Source of the DNA: RGDT01 sp964630925 | GTDB lineage: Bacteria > Planctomycetota > Planctomycetia > Gemmatales > Gemmataceae | Direction of reading: 5' to 3' | Assembly (NCBI GenBank): GCA_964630925.1 | Contig: CAZVZK010000170.1 | Location: 1 to 20,370 of the forward strand | DNA length: 20,370 bases | Part shown: in pieces, positions 6,574 to 13,848 of the stretch | Numbering within the stretch: the stretch's first letter is position 1 | Layout of the letters: each line of letters begins with the position of its first letter | The notes under the pieces: generated by a model | Databases searched by the model: none | What the model was told of the DNA's origin: nothing | What the model saw: the letters and a program-made list of their open reading frames with translations, nothing else | Made by a program: the position numbers and the translations under genes

Positions 6574-8499
6574 TTAGAACTGTTCCCACTCGTCTTCGTT
6601 GTCCTTCTGCATTGCGGCTAGCATCTTCTCCGCAACCGCAAGTTGCTTCTTCTGAATCTCTTTAAGCTCCATCTGCGCCCGCCTCATCTCTGCGGCGGGA
6701 TCGTTCTGAACCCGGTCCTGTAGCTCTGCCTTTATCTGAGCGCTCATGCTGGCGGAACTGTCCTTGAACGCCGCGCCGACCGTCTTCAACTCCATGCCGC
6801 CGGCAGCGCTCATCATCTGTTTGCCCGCGTTGGCTACGCCCCTCGCGTACTGATCCCAGGTGATGCGTCCGCTCTCTAGCATCGTGTCCAAGCCTGAGAG
6901 CTGGCGTTGCCACATCTCAAGCGGGGTGACTTGGACGGTAGACCATGCGGCTTCAACTTCCTTGGCGGCTTGAGCAAGCCCCTTGAGCTTGTCGAGCTGG
7001 GCACCCCCCGCCCCCTTCTGTTCCATGTCCCATATCTTGCCTTCCGCCCCGGTCATGCCAACGGTAGCCATGCTCTTCCGTAGGTCTTTCTCAAGATCGT
7101 TCATCGATTTGAGAACCTCCATGTTCACTTTCGTAAGCCCCTTCTTCATGCCGTCAGCGAAGAGGTTGCCCGCTGTCTCGCCCTTGCTCCCCCAATCGCC
7201 ACCAGACGAGCCGCCCGCCTTGTCGTCGGTTATCTGCGCCGCCGTGTCGGCTAGCGCGTCCTTGCCTTTCTTGCTGAAGATCCAATCCCAGAACGAGCGG
7301 ACGTAATCCCAGAGGGCAGAGAACCAACCCTTAACCGTGTCCACCCATTCCCTAATCGTCTTCGCCCATGCCCCGGTGTCAACGCCCATGCCCTCCAGGG
7401 CATCGACGGAAGCCGTGTAAACGTCGTTCCACACGTCGCAAGCCGTCTCGGAGAGCCAATCCCAAGCCTGCCCGGCGTAGTCCACGAACGCATCCCAATA
7501 CGGCTCAACCTCTTCCCAGACGGTTCCCGCCGCTTCGATGATGGCATCGTAAGCCGCCTCACCCCAGCCCCCGATTGTCTCGCCCAACGAGTAGAACCAA
7601 GAGCCGACAGAGGACAACACAGAGCCGACGCATGAGAGAGCCGAAGCCCCCCATTCGATGACGGCAGAGGTTGCGATAGCCAGCGTGTTACAGAAGCCCG
7701 ACCACAAGCCAGAGAGCTTGTTGATTGCCTCTTGAGCCGCCGTGAGCTTGTCGGCGGCAACCTCGTCAAAGGCTTCCCCCGATGCCTTGGCTTCGGCGGC
7801 AAGCTGGCGGATGCCGTCGCCCCCCTTCTTCAAGAGCGGCTGTAGGGCGAGCGCCTTGTCCCCGAAGATTTCCAAGCTGAGACGAGCCGCCTTGGCGGGA
7901 TCGTTCAAGCCGTTGAGCGCGTCGGCTATCGTCGCCATGCTCTCATCAATGGGCATCGCCCGGAGCTTCTCGGCGCTCAAGCCAAGCTCACCGAACAGGC
8001 GAGCCGCCGGCTCGTCAGCCAGGGCTAGATTCTTCTCTAGCGCGAGGATGCCTTCCTGTAGGTCTTCGGTAGCCACGCCGGCAACCTTGGCGGCGCTCTC
8101 AAGGGCAGAGAAGCCCAGCAAGCCGACGCCCAATTCACTAGCCGCCTTCTTCGTCTTCAACATCCCTTCGGCAACGCCCATCCAAGCGGAACCGATGGCG
8201 ATAGCCGCCCCGACAGCCGCCCCGACCACTCCCACGAACGCCCCGCCTACAACGCCGATCCCGCTAAGGATCGAAGCGCCCCAACCCTTCTTCCCGCCCT
8301 TGCCGCCTTCCTTGCCGGCTTCCTTTAGAGCCTCGTTCATGCCCTTGCCGGTGTCCTTGCCGGCATCCTTCCCGGTCTTCTCCTGTTTCTTGCCCCAAGC
8401 CTTGATCTTGCCTTCCGCGCCGGCAAGATCCTTGTTCAGCGCGCCGGTATCAGCGGAGAGCTTGAGAACTGTTGAACATAGGGTGTTACTTCCTGCCAT
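6574..8499 (-). CDS. Tail tape measure protein
   Basis: A 641-residue protein that sets tail length and helps DNA ejection. The N-terminus (1-70) is a Lys/Gly/Asp-rich helical stretch. A Gly/Ala/Val-rich hydrophobic segment follows at about 75-107. Residues 110-260 are Ala-rich helices. Residues about 280-410 form an unusual Trp-rich tract (for example WDWLSETACDVW and SFWDWIF). The C-terminal third is a charged helical region ending in KQLAVAEKMLAAMQKD. At roughly 1.5 angstrom per residue this implies a tail of about 95 nm (inference from the family rule). AAGGG lies 3 bases before the ATG. The start overlaps the gpT reading frame by 14 bases. The location directly after the frameshifting chaperone pair is diagnostic. 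Confidence 0.9.
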   Translation of the reverse strand: MAGSNTLCSTVLKLSADTGALNKDLAGAEGKIKAWGKKQEKTGKDAGKDTGKGMNEALKEAGKEGGKGGKKGWGASILSGIGVVGGAFVGVVGAAVGAAIAIGSAWMGVAEGMLKTKKAASELGVGLLGFSALESAAKVAGVATEDLQEGILALEKNLALADEPAARLFGELGLSAEKLRAMPIDESMATIADALNGLNDPAKAARLSLEIFGDKALALQPLLKKGGDGIRQLAAEAKASGEAFDEVAADKLTAAQEAINKLSGLWSGFCNTLAIATSAVIEWGASALSCVGSVLSSVGSWFYSLGETIGGWGEAAYDAIIEAAGTVWEEVEPYWDAFVDYAGQAWDWLSETACDVWNDVYTASVDALEGMGVDTGAWAKTIREWVDTVKGWFSALWDYVRSFWDWIFSKKGKDALADTAAQITDDKAGGSSGGDWGSKGETAGNLFADGMKKGLTKVNMEVLKSMNDLEKDLRKSMATVGMTGAEGKIWDMEQKGAGGAQLDKLKGLAQAAKEVEAAWSTVQVTPLEMWQRQLSGLDTMLESGRITWDQYARGVANAGKQMMSAAGGMELKTVGAAFKDSSASMSAQIKAELQDRVQNDPAAEMRRAQMELKEIQKKQLAVAEKMLAAMQKDNEDEWEQF

Positions 8500-9132
8500 G
8501 ATCCCTTTGCGCTAGAGCCTTGAACGCCGCTTGAACCTGTCGCCAGTCTTGGGGCTTGGGGGCTTCAAACCTCGGGAGGAAGTCTTTGAGCTTGTAGCTC
8601 TTGCTCCCGCCCGCCCAGAGGTTCGCCATCGTGCTAGCGACCATTGCCGCCCGCCAGTCTGCCCGGTGTTCTCCCCACGGGTCCAGCTCGTAGGAAGCCA
8701 TCCACTCGACAAGCTCCCGGCTGTCGAGCCTCAAGAGAAGCTCGGCAACGGTACACTTCAACTCACGGGCGAGCCTGAAGGCAAAGAGCCGCTCGGGATC
8801 GCCCCTCAGTCTTTTTTTGCGTCATCAACAGCCCCCCCGTTCAAGCCGTTGAGCTGGACGACGAACGAGGACAGCCGCTCTAGAACCTTGCCGCTCTTGC
8901 CGTTGATGGCGTCTAGGTCGGCTTCGGTGAAGAGCTGGTTGCCGTTCTCGTCACACAGCGAAGCGACCATAGCCGCCCCGTAGAGAACCCCTCCCGCTTG
9001 GACGGCGCGAACGAGCTTGGAGCGCTCCACCCCGTTCAGGGGCTTGACGTGTACCGTGCAACCCCATTCCTTCACTTCCACCGGCTCTAGCTTGCGGTCT
9101 TCCGCAGCTAGGATCATTTCTCGTAGTCCCAT
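8486..9132 (-). CDS. Tail assembly chaperone gpGT (product of -1 frameshift)
   Basis: Translation begins at 9132 as gpG. At the A7G heptamer (8818-8811) some ribosomes slip back one base and continue in the frame that ends at 8486. The T part reads RLRGDPERLFAFRLAREL and continues with LVEWMASYELDPWGEHRADW, which resembles the gpT/DUF4035-type chaperones. No stop interrupts the -1 frame between the slip site and this domain. The T part has no start of its own: the first candidate is an internal TTG at 8761 with no ribosome site. The fusion recruits tail tube protein and coats the tape measure during assembly in lambda-like phages (established knowledge). Its stop overlaps the tape-measure start. 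Confidence 0.85.
8806..9132 (-). CDS. Tail assembly chaperone gpG-like
   Basis: The unshifted product, 108 residues, ending DDAKKD directly after the slippery run. It is a small mixed alpha/beta protein (KEWGCTVHVKPLNGVERSKL, then a helical C-terminal half). It sits between the tail tube and tape measure genes, the conserved place for gpG. GGAGG lies 4 bases before the ATG. It should be made in excess over the gpGT fusion. Confidence 0.85.
   Translation of the reverse strand: MGLREMILAAEDRKLEPVEVKEWGCTVHVKPLNGVERSKLVRAVQAGGVLYGAAMVASLCDENGNQLFTEADLDAINGKSGKVLERLSSFVVQLNGLNGGAVDDAKKD
8811..8818 (-). promoter_or_regulatory. Programmed -1 ribosomal frameshift site
   Basis: On the minus strand seven As followed by G, phased so that the zero frame reads GCA AAA AAA GAC TGA. 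Both tRNA-Lys anticodons re-pair perfectly after a one-base slip, and the zero-frame stop follows one codon later. This is the classic tail-chaperone slippery sequence. Confidence 0.88.
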
Positions 9133-9142
9133 GTTCCTCCGA

Positions 9143-9556
9143 TTAGCTGTAAGAGATTGCGCCAGTTACCTTCACGTCAAGCGTCATGTTGACGACGTTC
9201 TCGGCTGACACTTCCTCTACCTCAACCTTCTTCACGAAGCCGGGGAAGCTGGAGGTTGTGCCGTCAGGGAACAACACTTGCCAAGTGTGGGACGTGTAGG
9301 ACAGCGTGAGAGCGCGGGTGTAAGCGGAGGTTGTCCAGCGTTGCGTAAAGCTGAACATGCCCGGCTCAATCATGCCCGGTATGTAGGTCTTGACGCGCCC
9401 CGTGGTCGCTATGTGCGAAGTCTCAACGTCGCCAGTCTCGTAGAAAGGGGGCTTGATCGAAACAACCTCAACGAACGCGGTCTGAGAGCCAGAGCTAGCG
9501 CCCGTTCCGCCGTCGTCCACCTTCACTATCGCCCCGAAACCAATCGTATCAGCCAT
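9143..9556 (-). CDS. Major tail tube protein
   Basis: A 137-residue beta-rich protein whose stacked rings form the tail tube. The pattern fits tail-tube proteins: an N-terminal loop (GFGAIVKVDDGGTGASSGSQ), then IKPPFYETGDVETSHIATTG, MIEPGMFSFTQRW, and a closing VEVEEVSAENVVNMTLDVKV strand set, similar to lambda gpV-type N-domains. GAGGT lies 4 bases before the ATG. The leader carries a TAGATAC/GTATCTA hairpin. It precedes the gpG/gpGT pair, as in nearly all siphoviruses. Confidence 0.85.
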   Translation of the reverse strand: MADTIGFGAIVKVDDGGTGASSGSQTAFVEVVSIKPPFYETGDVETSHIATTGRVKTYIPGMIEPGMFSFTQRWTTSAYTRALTLSYTSHTWQVLFPDGTTSSFPGFVKKVEVEEVSAENVVNMTLDVKVTGAISYS

Positions 9557-9571
9557 TTTACCTCATGAGTT

Positions 9572-9593
9572 TAGATACCTAATGCTGTATCTA
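9572..9593 (-). promoter_or_regulatory. TAGATAC hairpin before the tail tube gene
   Basis: TAGATAC and GTATCTA form a 7-bp perfect inverted repeat with an 8-base loop, about 16-37 bases before the tail tube ATG. The TAGATA arm is the same hexamer used in the start motifs of other late genes. It may be a promoter with a short leader or an mRNA-stabilising hairpin. Confidence 0.4.
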
Positions 9594-9615
9594 TCCCTCT
9601 GAGGCTCAAAATCAC

Positions 9616-9987
9616 TCAACCATATATCGTGTAGACCGATTGACCGTGGAAAGCCTGCCCCTCCCTGAAATCCTCTTGCTGTTGGGCTTCGGATTGGCGG
9701 AACGCCCCCTGTACGCTCCCGCTACGCCAGCCCTGAAGGCAGGAATAGAGGGCGGTGGCGATTGACTGGCTCGTATCGAGGTTCACCGTCCAATAGTCGA
9801 TGATGTATTCGTATTTGCGGAGGGATGAGACGCCGGATAGGTCTAGGTAATCCTCCCTCGCGCTGTTCGTGAAGACGAGGAAGGGTAGAAGCGTATCGTT
9901 GGCAGGCTCAACGGGGTAGATCCGGGTTGAGACGAGGGCGGTAAGCCCCGTGTCAGCCTTCAGCTTGGCATAAAGCGTGTTGTTCAT
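9616..9987 (-). CDS. Tail completion / terminator protein (DUF3168-like)
   Basis: A 123-residue protein that probably caps the tail tube next to the head. It starts MNNTLYAKLKADTGLTALV, a helical N-terminus typical of DUF3168 proteins. YPVEPANDTLLPFLVF, a Y.I..W (DYWTVN) strand and a C-terminal QVSVY-like end (FHGQSVYTIYG) follow. An upstream extension to 10026 would overlap the gp10 gene. The ATG at 9987 matches family length and has TAGATA 4 bases upstream. Its position between gp10-like and tail-tube genes is standard. Confidence 0.8.
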   Translation of the reverse strand: MNNTLYAKLKADTGLTALVSTRIYPVEPANDTLLPFLVFTNSAREDYLDLSGVSSLRKYEYIIDYWTVNLDTSQSIATALYSCLQGWRSGSVQGAFRQSEAQQQEDFREGQAFHGQSVYTIYG

Positions 9988-9991
9988 GCCG

Positions 9992-9997
9992 TATCTA
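9992..9997 (-). promoter_or_regulatory. TANATW start motif before the tail completion gene
   Basis: Minus-strand TAGATA followed by CGGC and the ATG, with no Shine-Dalgarno sequence. Its first bases are the TAG stop codon of the gp10-like gene. Confidence 0.5.
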
Positions 9998-10384
9998 GCT
10001 GAGAACGGCTTTGATTTCGGCGGCAACCACGTCTTGAACAGCGTTTAGATACGCCTGTTTGTTCGCTTGGAACGCCGGCATGAGGAACGGACGGGCGAAC
10101 CGCCCTCGTTCGATGAAGTGAGCGTAGCGTGAGGGCTTCTTCACCTTGCCCTTGAACACCTTCTGCCATTTGCTGCGCGGTCCAACGATGCCGTAGACCG
10201 TGGTTGACCCCTTAGCGCTGTCTACCTTGCTCGTAAGGCTCTTCTTCAGAGCGCCAGAGGCTACGGGAACCCTCCCCCTGACGGCGGCAAGGACAAGCTT
10301 CGTACCCGCCCTGATGGCTTTCTTTAGGATCTTCTTTTGCAAGGCATCCTGTAGCGCGTGTAGCTTGCTGAAATCACTCTTCAT
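9995..10384 (-). CDS. HK97 gp10-like head-tail protein
   Basis: A 129-residue basic protein of the HK97-gp10 family. The hallmark features are visible: an N-terminal helix (LHALQDALQKKILKKAIRAG), VRGRVPVASGALKKSL, a central VGPRSKW segment, YAHFIERG, and the ARPFLMPAFQANK motif near the end. GGAGG lies 6 bases before the ATG, and the start overlaps the end of the 64-residue gene by 11 bases. It acts at the head-tail interface. Confidence 0.9.
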   Translation of the reverse strand: MKSDFSKLHALQDALQKKILKKAIRAGTKLVLAAVRGRVPVASGALKKSLTSKVDSAKGSTTVYGIVGPRSKWQKVFKGKVKKPSRYAHFIERGRFARPFLMPAFQANKQAYLNAVQDVVAAEIKAVLS

Positions 10385-10568
10385 GCGGAACCTCCAGCTC
10401 TAGCAAGTGTTCAGCCAGGAGCGAAGCCGCCTCTTCCGTATCGATGGGTTCCTCTAGCATGAAGTAACAGGGTTGGAAGAGATGCCAACGAGGCGGCTTG
10501 AAGCTCGCTGCCTTGCCATGCTCGTTCATCAGGTAGGCAATCTCAGGCTGTAGGACTAGGTAGGTCAT
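10374..10568 (-). CDS. Small protein of unknown function in the connector module
   Basis: A 64-residue acidic protein, not recognised. A hydrophobic N-terminal half (TYLVLQPEIAYLMNEHG, HLFQPCYFMLE) precedes an amphipathic acidic helix (TEEAASLLAEHLLELE). The start overlaps the previous stop as ATGA, with GAGG just upstream. Its end overlaps the gp10-like gene. Tight packing on both sides supports a real gene in the head-tail connector block. Confidence 0.7.
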   Translation of the reverse strand: MTYLVLQPEIAYLMNEHGKAASFKPPRWHLFQPCYFMLEEPIDTEEAASLLAEHLLELEVPHEE

Positions 10569-10894
10569 TCAACCTCACTTATCTTGTGGCAGTAGCAAAC
10601 CAATTCGTTCTCGTCGTGCATGATGCCGTCAATGACGAGCAATTGCCCGAAGCGTCTGTCACGCAACCTGTCGCCAGCTCCAACGGTCGGATACTGGCGA
10701 AGCCTGATGACCATAGCCGCCTGAGAGTTAAGCATGCCGAACGCGAGTTGCCTCGTAGCCGATAGCTCCGACAAGCTCCCCCATAGGATGGTTGAGCCTG
10801 AGAACGATTCCTTGTCCTGCCCCGTCGTCGTGTCCTTGGTAACTGTCCTCGCAAGCCAAGTGAAGGCGCGGTAGTATTTCCCGGTATTGCTCAT
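10565..10894 (-). CDS. Head-tail joining protein (SPP1 gp16-like)
   Basis: A 109-residue beta-barrel-type stopper protein. It contains the usual strand pattern: RTVTKDTTTGQDKESFSGSTILWGSLSEL, MVIRLRQYPTVGAGDRLRD and GQLLVIDGIM. The ATG at 10894 shares one base with the connector stop (TGATG), with GGAG 4 bases upstream. A GTG one codon earlier is less likely. Gene order, directly after the phiE125 gp8-like connector, supports the call. Confidence 0.82.
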   Translation of the reverse strand: MSNTGKYYRAFTWLARTVTKDTTTGQDKESFSGSTILWGSLSELSATRQLAFGMLNSQAAMVIRLRQYPTVGAGDRLRDRRFGQLLVIDGIMHDENELVCYCHKISEVE

Positions 10895-11538
10895 CACTCC
10901 ACCCCGTAGCCGTAAGAGTGAGGGTTGAACATGGGCGGATTCATGTTCCCAATCCAGCCCGTTTTGAACTGGTTGACGATGGCAGCGAAGCCCAACGGAA
11001 CCTCTGTCAACGAGCCTTCAATGTGGGCGTCCCGACGCTGGTAATAGTGAGCGGCGAGCAACAACACGGCTTGTTTGACGAGGGCGGGTAGCGTGTCGCT
11101 TGTCCAGCCGGCGACGAAGAGAACCTCTATCTTCGGGGAGGTTCGGTAGCTCAAGGGCGGGTAGACCGGGAAGACCTTCCAGTCTGGGAACCACACCTTG
11201 GGTACGATCCGCCCCGGCTCGCGTTTGGTGTCAACGCTGTAGTTCGCAGCGTCCCACGTTACCTGAGTGTCTGACTGATCGTAATACTTGACGCTCGTAA
11301 CGCTCTGTAGCGGGGCGCGAGGTAGCCGGATGACGGCAGGGAATGCGTCAAGGTGTAGCTTCCATGTCGTCGTGAGGCAGCTTCTATCGGTCATGCCCTC
11401 CCAGAGCTGGCGAGCCGCAGAGATGAAGCCTGAAAGTAGGCTGTCCTCGTCTGTCGTGTTCAAGCGGAGATGAGCCTTAAGCTCTGCCGTGGTCACTGGC
11501 TCGGAGGCGGGCGCGGCGTATAGTTCTAATCCGTACAT
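10894..11538 (-). CDS. Head-tail connector (phiE125 gp8-like)
   Basis: A 214-residue protein that docks under the portal. It has the typical N-terminus PASEPVTTAELKAHLRLNTTDEDSLLSGFISAARQLWEGMTDRS, followed by the strand-rich centre IRLPRAPLQSVTSVKYYD, and IEVLFVAGW plus LVKQAVLLLAAHYYQRRD near the end. I choose the ATG at 11538, which precedes the conserved start and has TACATA 5 bases upstream. An upstream non-ATG extension would run into a hairpin. It opens the second block of late genes after the strong terminator at 11638. Confidence 0.88.
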   Translation of the reverse strand: MYGLELYAAPASEPVTTAELKAHLRLNTTDEDSLLSGFISAARQLWEGMTDRSCLTTTWKLHLDAFPAVIRLPRAPLQSVTSVKYYDQSDTQVTWDAANYSVDTKREPGRIVPKVWFPDWKVFPVYPPLSYRTSPKIEVLFVAGWTSDTLPALVKQAVLLLAAHYYQRRDAHIEGSLTEVPLGFAAIVNQFKTGWIGNMNPPMFNPHSYGYGVE

Positions 11539-11543
11539 GCTGG

Positions 11544-11571
11544 TATGTAGCAGAACAGCCCCGCATTCCAA
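11544..11571 (-). promoter_or_regulatory. Promoter candidate for the connector-tail block
   Basis: Minus-strand TTGGAA (11571-11566) and TACATA (11549-11544) are 16 bases apart, and TACATA ends 5 bases before the connector ATG. Transcripts would start at or next to the ATG. It would restart transcription after the terminator at 11638-11692. Confidence 0.45.
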
Positions 11572-11589
11572 CGAAGAAAGCGGGGCTGT
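11555..11589. terminator. 10-bp GC-rich hairpin
   Basis: ACAGCCCCGC and GCGGGGCTGT pair perfectly around a 15-base loop that holds the -35 box above. No long T-run follows on either strand. It may be a second terminator for readthrough from the capsid block or a control hairpin. Confidence 0.4.
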
Positions 11590-11637
11590 CCAGCTAGTTA
11601 GTAATAGAGAATAACAGACACCATTACATAGTGTGGA

Positions 11638-11692
11638 CCGTGCAAAAAACAGATGCCAGCCAAGAGCGTAATTTGGCTGGCATCTTGCACGG
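11638..11692 (-). terminator. Strong intrinsic terminator after the capsid block
   Basis: On the minus strand a perfect 13-bp stem (AGATGCCAGCCAA / TTGGCTGGCATCT, 9-base loop) is followed by G and six Ts. A further 7-bp pairing (CCGTGCA/TGCACGG) brackets the whole, with the T-run as the bulge. It ends the segment carrying capsid and small capsid-linked genes. Confidence 0.85.
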
Positions 11693-11760
11693 TGTTAAAT
11701 GACGGCGAAAAGTTTCAAAACGCCTAGTCCGGCAACGTCTGCCGGCTCTATGCCCGTGGT

Positions 11761-11976
11761 TTAACCTGTCGTGTAGGCTCGGAGGTATCTCCAGCCGCCG
11801 TTGACGTATACCGGCACGCTGACCGCGCCCGTTGTAGAGCCGGCGGTGCCCGTGGTTGCCGCTATTGCGAGGTAAGGAACCCCGGTGGTACTCCCGGCGT
11901 TCAAGCTGACGTTGCCGCCGAACGTGAAGTTGCCTTGCGGGGCTTCGTCTCGATTGTTCTTGAGTAATACAGTCAT
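11761..11976 (-). CDS. Small beta-rich capsid-linked protein
   Basis: A 71-residue protein directly after the major capsid gene, with GGGAGG 5 bases before its ATG. It is Gly/Thr/Ala-rich and beta-like (FTFGGNVSLNAGSTTGVPYLAIAATTG, VPVYVNGGWRYLRAY). Position and composition fit a head decoration or head-fibre protein, but I recognise no family. It is followed by the strong terminator, so it would be expressed at the same high level as the capsid. An overlapping ORF in another frame (11624-12040) has an Arg-rich, non-protein-like composition and is rejected. Confidence 0.7.
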   Translation of the reverse strand: MTVLLKNNRDEAPQGNFTFGGNVSLNAGSTTGVPYLAIAATTGTAGSTTGAVSVPVYVNGGWRYLRAYTTG

Positions 11977-11991
11977 TGTTCCTCCCTTGAA

Positions 11992-13257
11992 TTAAGCTGC
12001 GGTTGTGCCGCACTTCAAGGCGCGGGTAGGTCCGAACCAATTGGAATCGGAGCGAAGGTAAGCGATGAAGGCAACAAGCCCGTATTCAAAGTAGCGGTGT
12101 TCAGACTTGACGAGCTGAACCTCGCCAACGTCACGAATGACGAAGTCGGTAGGATCACCGAACGCAATCACCTTCTTTGCGCTGCCGGAACTGTCCATGC
12201 TGTTACTGACCACGATTTCCTTACCGAACAGGGTTTCCATGTCCCCATCCTCAAACCCGTTCGTGATGTTGATTAACGGACGCAATGCGTCATCGGTCAA
12301 CCCGCGAATAGCCGCAAGGACGGTATCAGACATGAAGAACTTTCCGTTCATACGGTAAGCCTTGTCAACGCTGTAGAACAGGCTGACGAGGTTCGCGTAT
12401 GTGGTAGTCCAATTGCTTACCGCGTTGGTTGCGGAGTAGACGATACCCGTTGGCTTGCTTGAGCCGTTGCCGGTCACGAAGTCAGCCTCTTGGGCGCGTC
12501 CTACGCGGATGCCGATTTGACGGGCGAGGTAGTCCTCAAGGTTGAACGCGCTGTCTTGCATCAACTCCAGGGAGAGACGAACCATCGTCTTATAGTTGTA
12601 AGCTCCAAGGGTCTTTTGCCCGAAGACGGTGTCAGTCTCGGAGAGAGCGGAGTTTTCGCTTGTGATGGCAGCAACGTTGCCGGAATCGTCATTATTCGGA
12701 TATGGGATCGCCCTTCCGTCGCTTGTCCCCAAGACCGTACAGTAATCGCGGATCGGGCAGAAGTAGAGCAAATGTTCGCATATCTTGTCCGCGAAGTCTT
12801 GCGGGACGGTGTAGCCGCCTGCCGTGGTTGTCCCCTTGGTTTGGGCACGCTGGTCTAGCTTAATTGTCATCGTGTTAGAGCCAAGCGTGACGCCCATTCG
12901 ATCCGCGGCGCGGAACACGTCGGGAGTTGCCTGATAGCCCTTCGGGTTGCCCCATGAAGCCCATGCCTTGACCACGTCGCCCAAGAGGGCACGGTCTTCC
13001 TTGCCGGCTGGGGTCTTGACTTGCGCGGGAATGGTCTTGCGGGTCGAAACCTTCAAGCCCTGTTGCGCAGACTCAAGACGCATCTTGCGTTCGGCTGTCT
13101 CTGCCTGACCTTCCAAGTCATCGGCTTGACTCATCATGCCGTCAAAGGAAGCCTGTTCCTCTTCGGTCAAGTCTCTACCTTCGGCACTGTCGATGATGAG
13201 CTTTGCGCCCTCAATCAACTTCGCTCGTTGTTCTTTCAACTCCAGCACGTTAGCCAT
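11992..13257 (-). CDS. Major capsid protein, HK97 fold
   Basis: A 421-residue capsid protein. Residues 1-70 are a charged coiled coil (LKEQRAKLIEGAKLIIDSAEGRDLTEEEQASFDGMM), the scaffold-like delta domain expected to be removed by the neighbouring protease. The mature shell region begins near residue 100-130, with TKGTTTAGGYTVPQDFADKI, followed by HK97-type motifs such as the ALSETDTVFGQKTLGAYNYKTMVRLSLELMQDS segment, QIGIRVGRAQEADFVTGNG, and the C-terminal RDVGEVQLVKSEHRYFEYGLVAFIAYLRSDS. AGGAG lies 4 bases before the ATG, partly inside a leader hairpin. Gene order portal-protease-capsid is standard. Confidence 0.95.
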   Translation of the reverse strand: MANVLELKEQRAKLIEGAKLIIDSAEGRDLTEEEQASFDGMMSQADDLEGQAETAERKMRLESAQQGLKVSTRKTIPAQVKTPAGKEDRALLGDVVKAWASWGNPKGYQATPDVFRAADRMGVTLGSNTMTIKLDQRAQTKGTTTAGGYTVPQDFADKICEHLLYFCPIRDYCTVLGTSDGRAIPYPNNDDSGNVAAITSENSALSETDTVFGQKTLGAYNYKTMVRLSLELMQDSAFNLEDYLARQIGIRVGRAQEADFVTGNGSSKPTGIVYSATNAVSNWTTTYANLVSLFYSVDKAYRMNGKFFMSDTVLAAIRGLTDDALRPLINITNGFEDGDMETLFGKEIVVSNSMDSSGSAKKVIAFGDPTDFVIRDVGEVQLVKSEHRYFEYGLVAFIAYLRSDSNWFGPTRALKCGTTAA

Positions 13258-13263
13258 AGCTCT

Positions 13264-13286
13264 CCTGTAATCCAGTGAATTACAGG
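13264..13286 (-). promoter_or_regulatory. Hairpin overlapping the capsid ribosome-binding site
   Basis: CCTGTAAT and ATTACAGG pair perfectly around a 7-base loop. The last bases of the stem are the first bases of the capsid Shine-Dalgarno sequence. Just upstream is another TAGATAC. A promoter at TAGATA would give a short leader made almost entirely of this hairpin, which could tune capsid translation or stabilise the mRNA. Confidence 0.45.
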
Positions 13287-13293
13287 TATCTAG

Positions 13294-13848
13294 TCACCAA
13301 CCCTTTAATTTCAGTTGCGCTTTCTGCCGGCTGTTCCAAACCTTCTTCGTGGGAGTGAGGTTCACGCCCCGTAGGTCTACCGTCGTCCCTACCTCGTAGG
13401 CAGGGAACGCCACGATTGAAACCTCGTAGAGCGTCACGTCCCGAAGCTCTCTGGTGGGCATCTCTGCCCCGTCCGTCCATGCGTCTTCCTTGACCGTGAA
13501 GCCGAACGAGCAAGAGTCAAGATCGCCCCGCCTTATGCTCTCCATCATGTCCCGCCCCTCTTGCGTGTCTGGGAGCTGGCATTCGTACCAAAGCCCGTAA
13601 GCGTCCGTCCCGACCTTCAAGGTTCCGCTCTTCGTCCTGCCCATGATCGCGGACGGGTTGTGATCCCGAAGAAGCCGTATGTCAGGCTGTTCCTTGAGCG
13701 TCCGCTCAAAGGCTGTCGGGGCTAGAACCTCTTGGAAGGCTCGCCCGGTCATGTCCTTGATTGTCGTTGGCGTCCCGAACGAGGCAGCGTATCCCCTGAC
13801 CGTTCGGGCTTCACTCTTCGGGGCTTGCTGGCTGGCTCGTCTCTCCAT
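13294..13848 (-). CDS. HK97-type prohead protease
   Basis: A 184-residue serine protease of family S78 that trims the capsid delta domain. The N-terminal RTVRGYAASFGTP is characteristic. The catalytic residues can be placed: His63 in LRDHNPSAIMGR, Ser114 in DSCSFGF, and an acidic residue in YEVSIVAFPAY (Glu142). AGGAG lies 5 bases before the ATG. Its start overlaps the 3' end of the portal gene by 38 bases. It is followed immediately by the capsid gene it acts on. Confidence 0.92.
   Translation of the reverse strand: MERRASQQAPKSEARTVRGYAASFGTPTTIKDMTGRAFQEVLAPTAFERTLKEQPDIRLLRDHNPSAIMGRTKSGTLKVGTDAYGLWYECQLPDTQEGRDMMESIRRGDLDSCSFGFTVKEDAWTDGAEMPTRELRDVTLYEVSIVAFPAYEVGTTVDLRGVNLTPTKKVWNSRQKAQLKLKGW

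Noticed and set aside
7742..8515. Long plus-strand open frame opposite the tape measure gene
   Set aside because: Ala/Ser/Pro-rich mirror of a GC-rich helical gene. No ribosome site, and it conflicts with a clear tape measure protein.
11624..12040. Minus-strand open frame overlapping the small capsid-linked gene
   Set aside because: Very Arg/His-rich, overlaps the capsid gene end and runs through the strong terminator. The 71-residue frame has the ribosome site.
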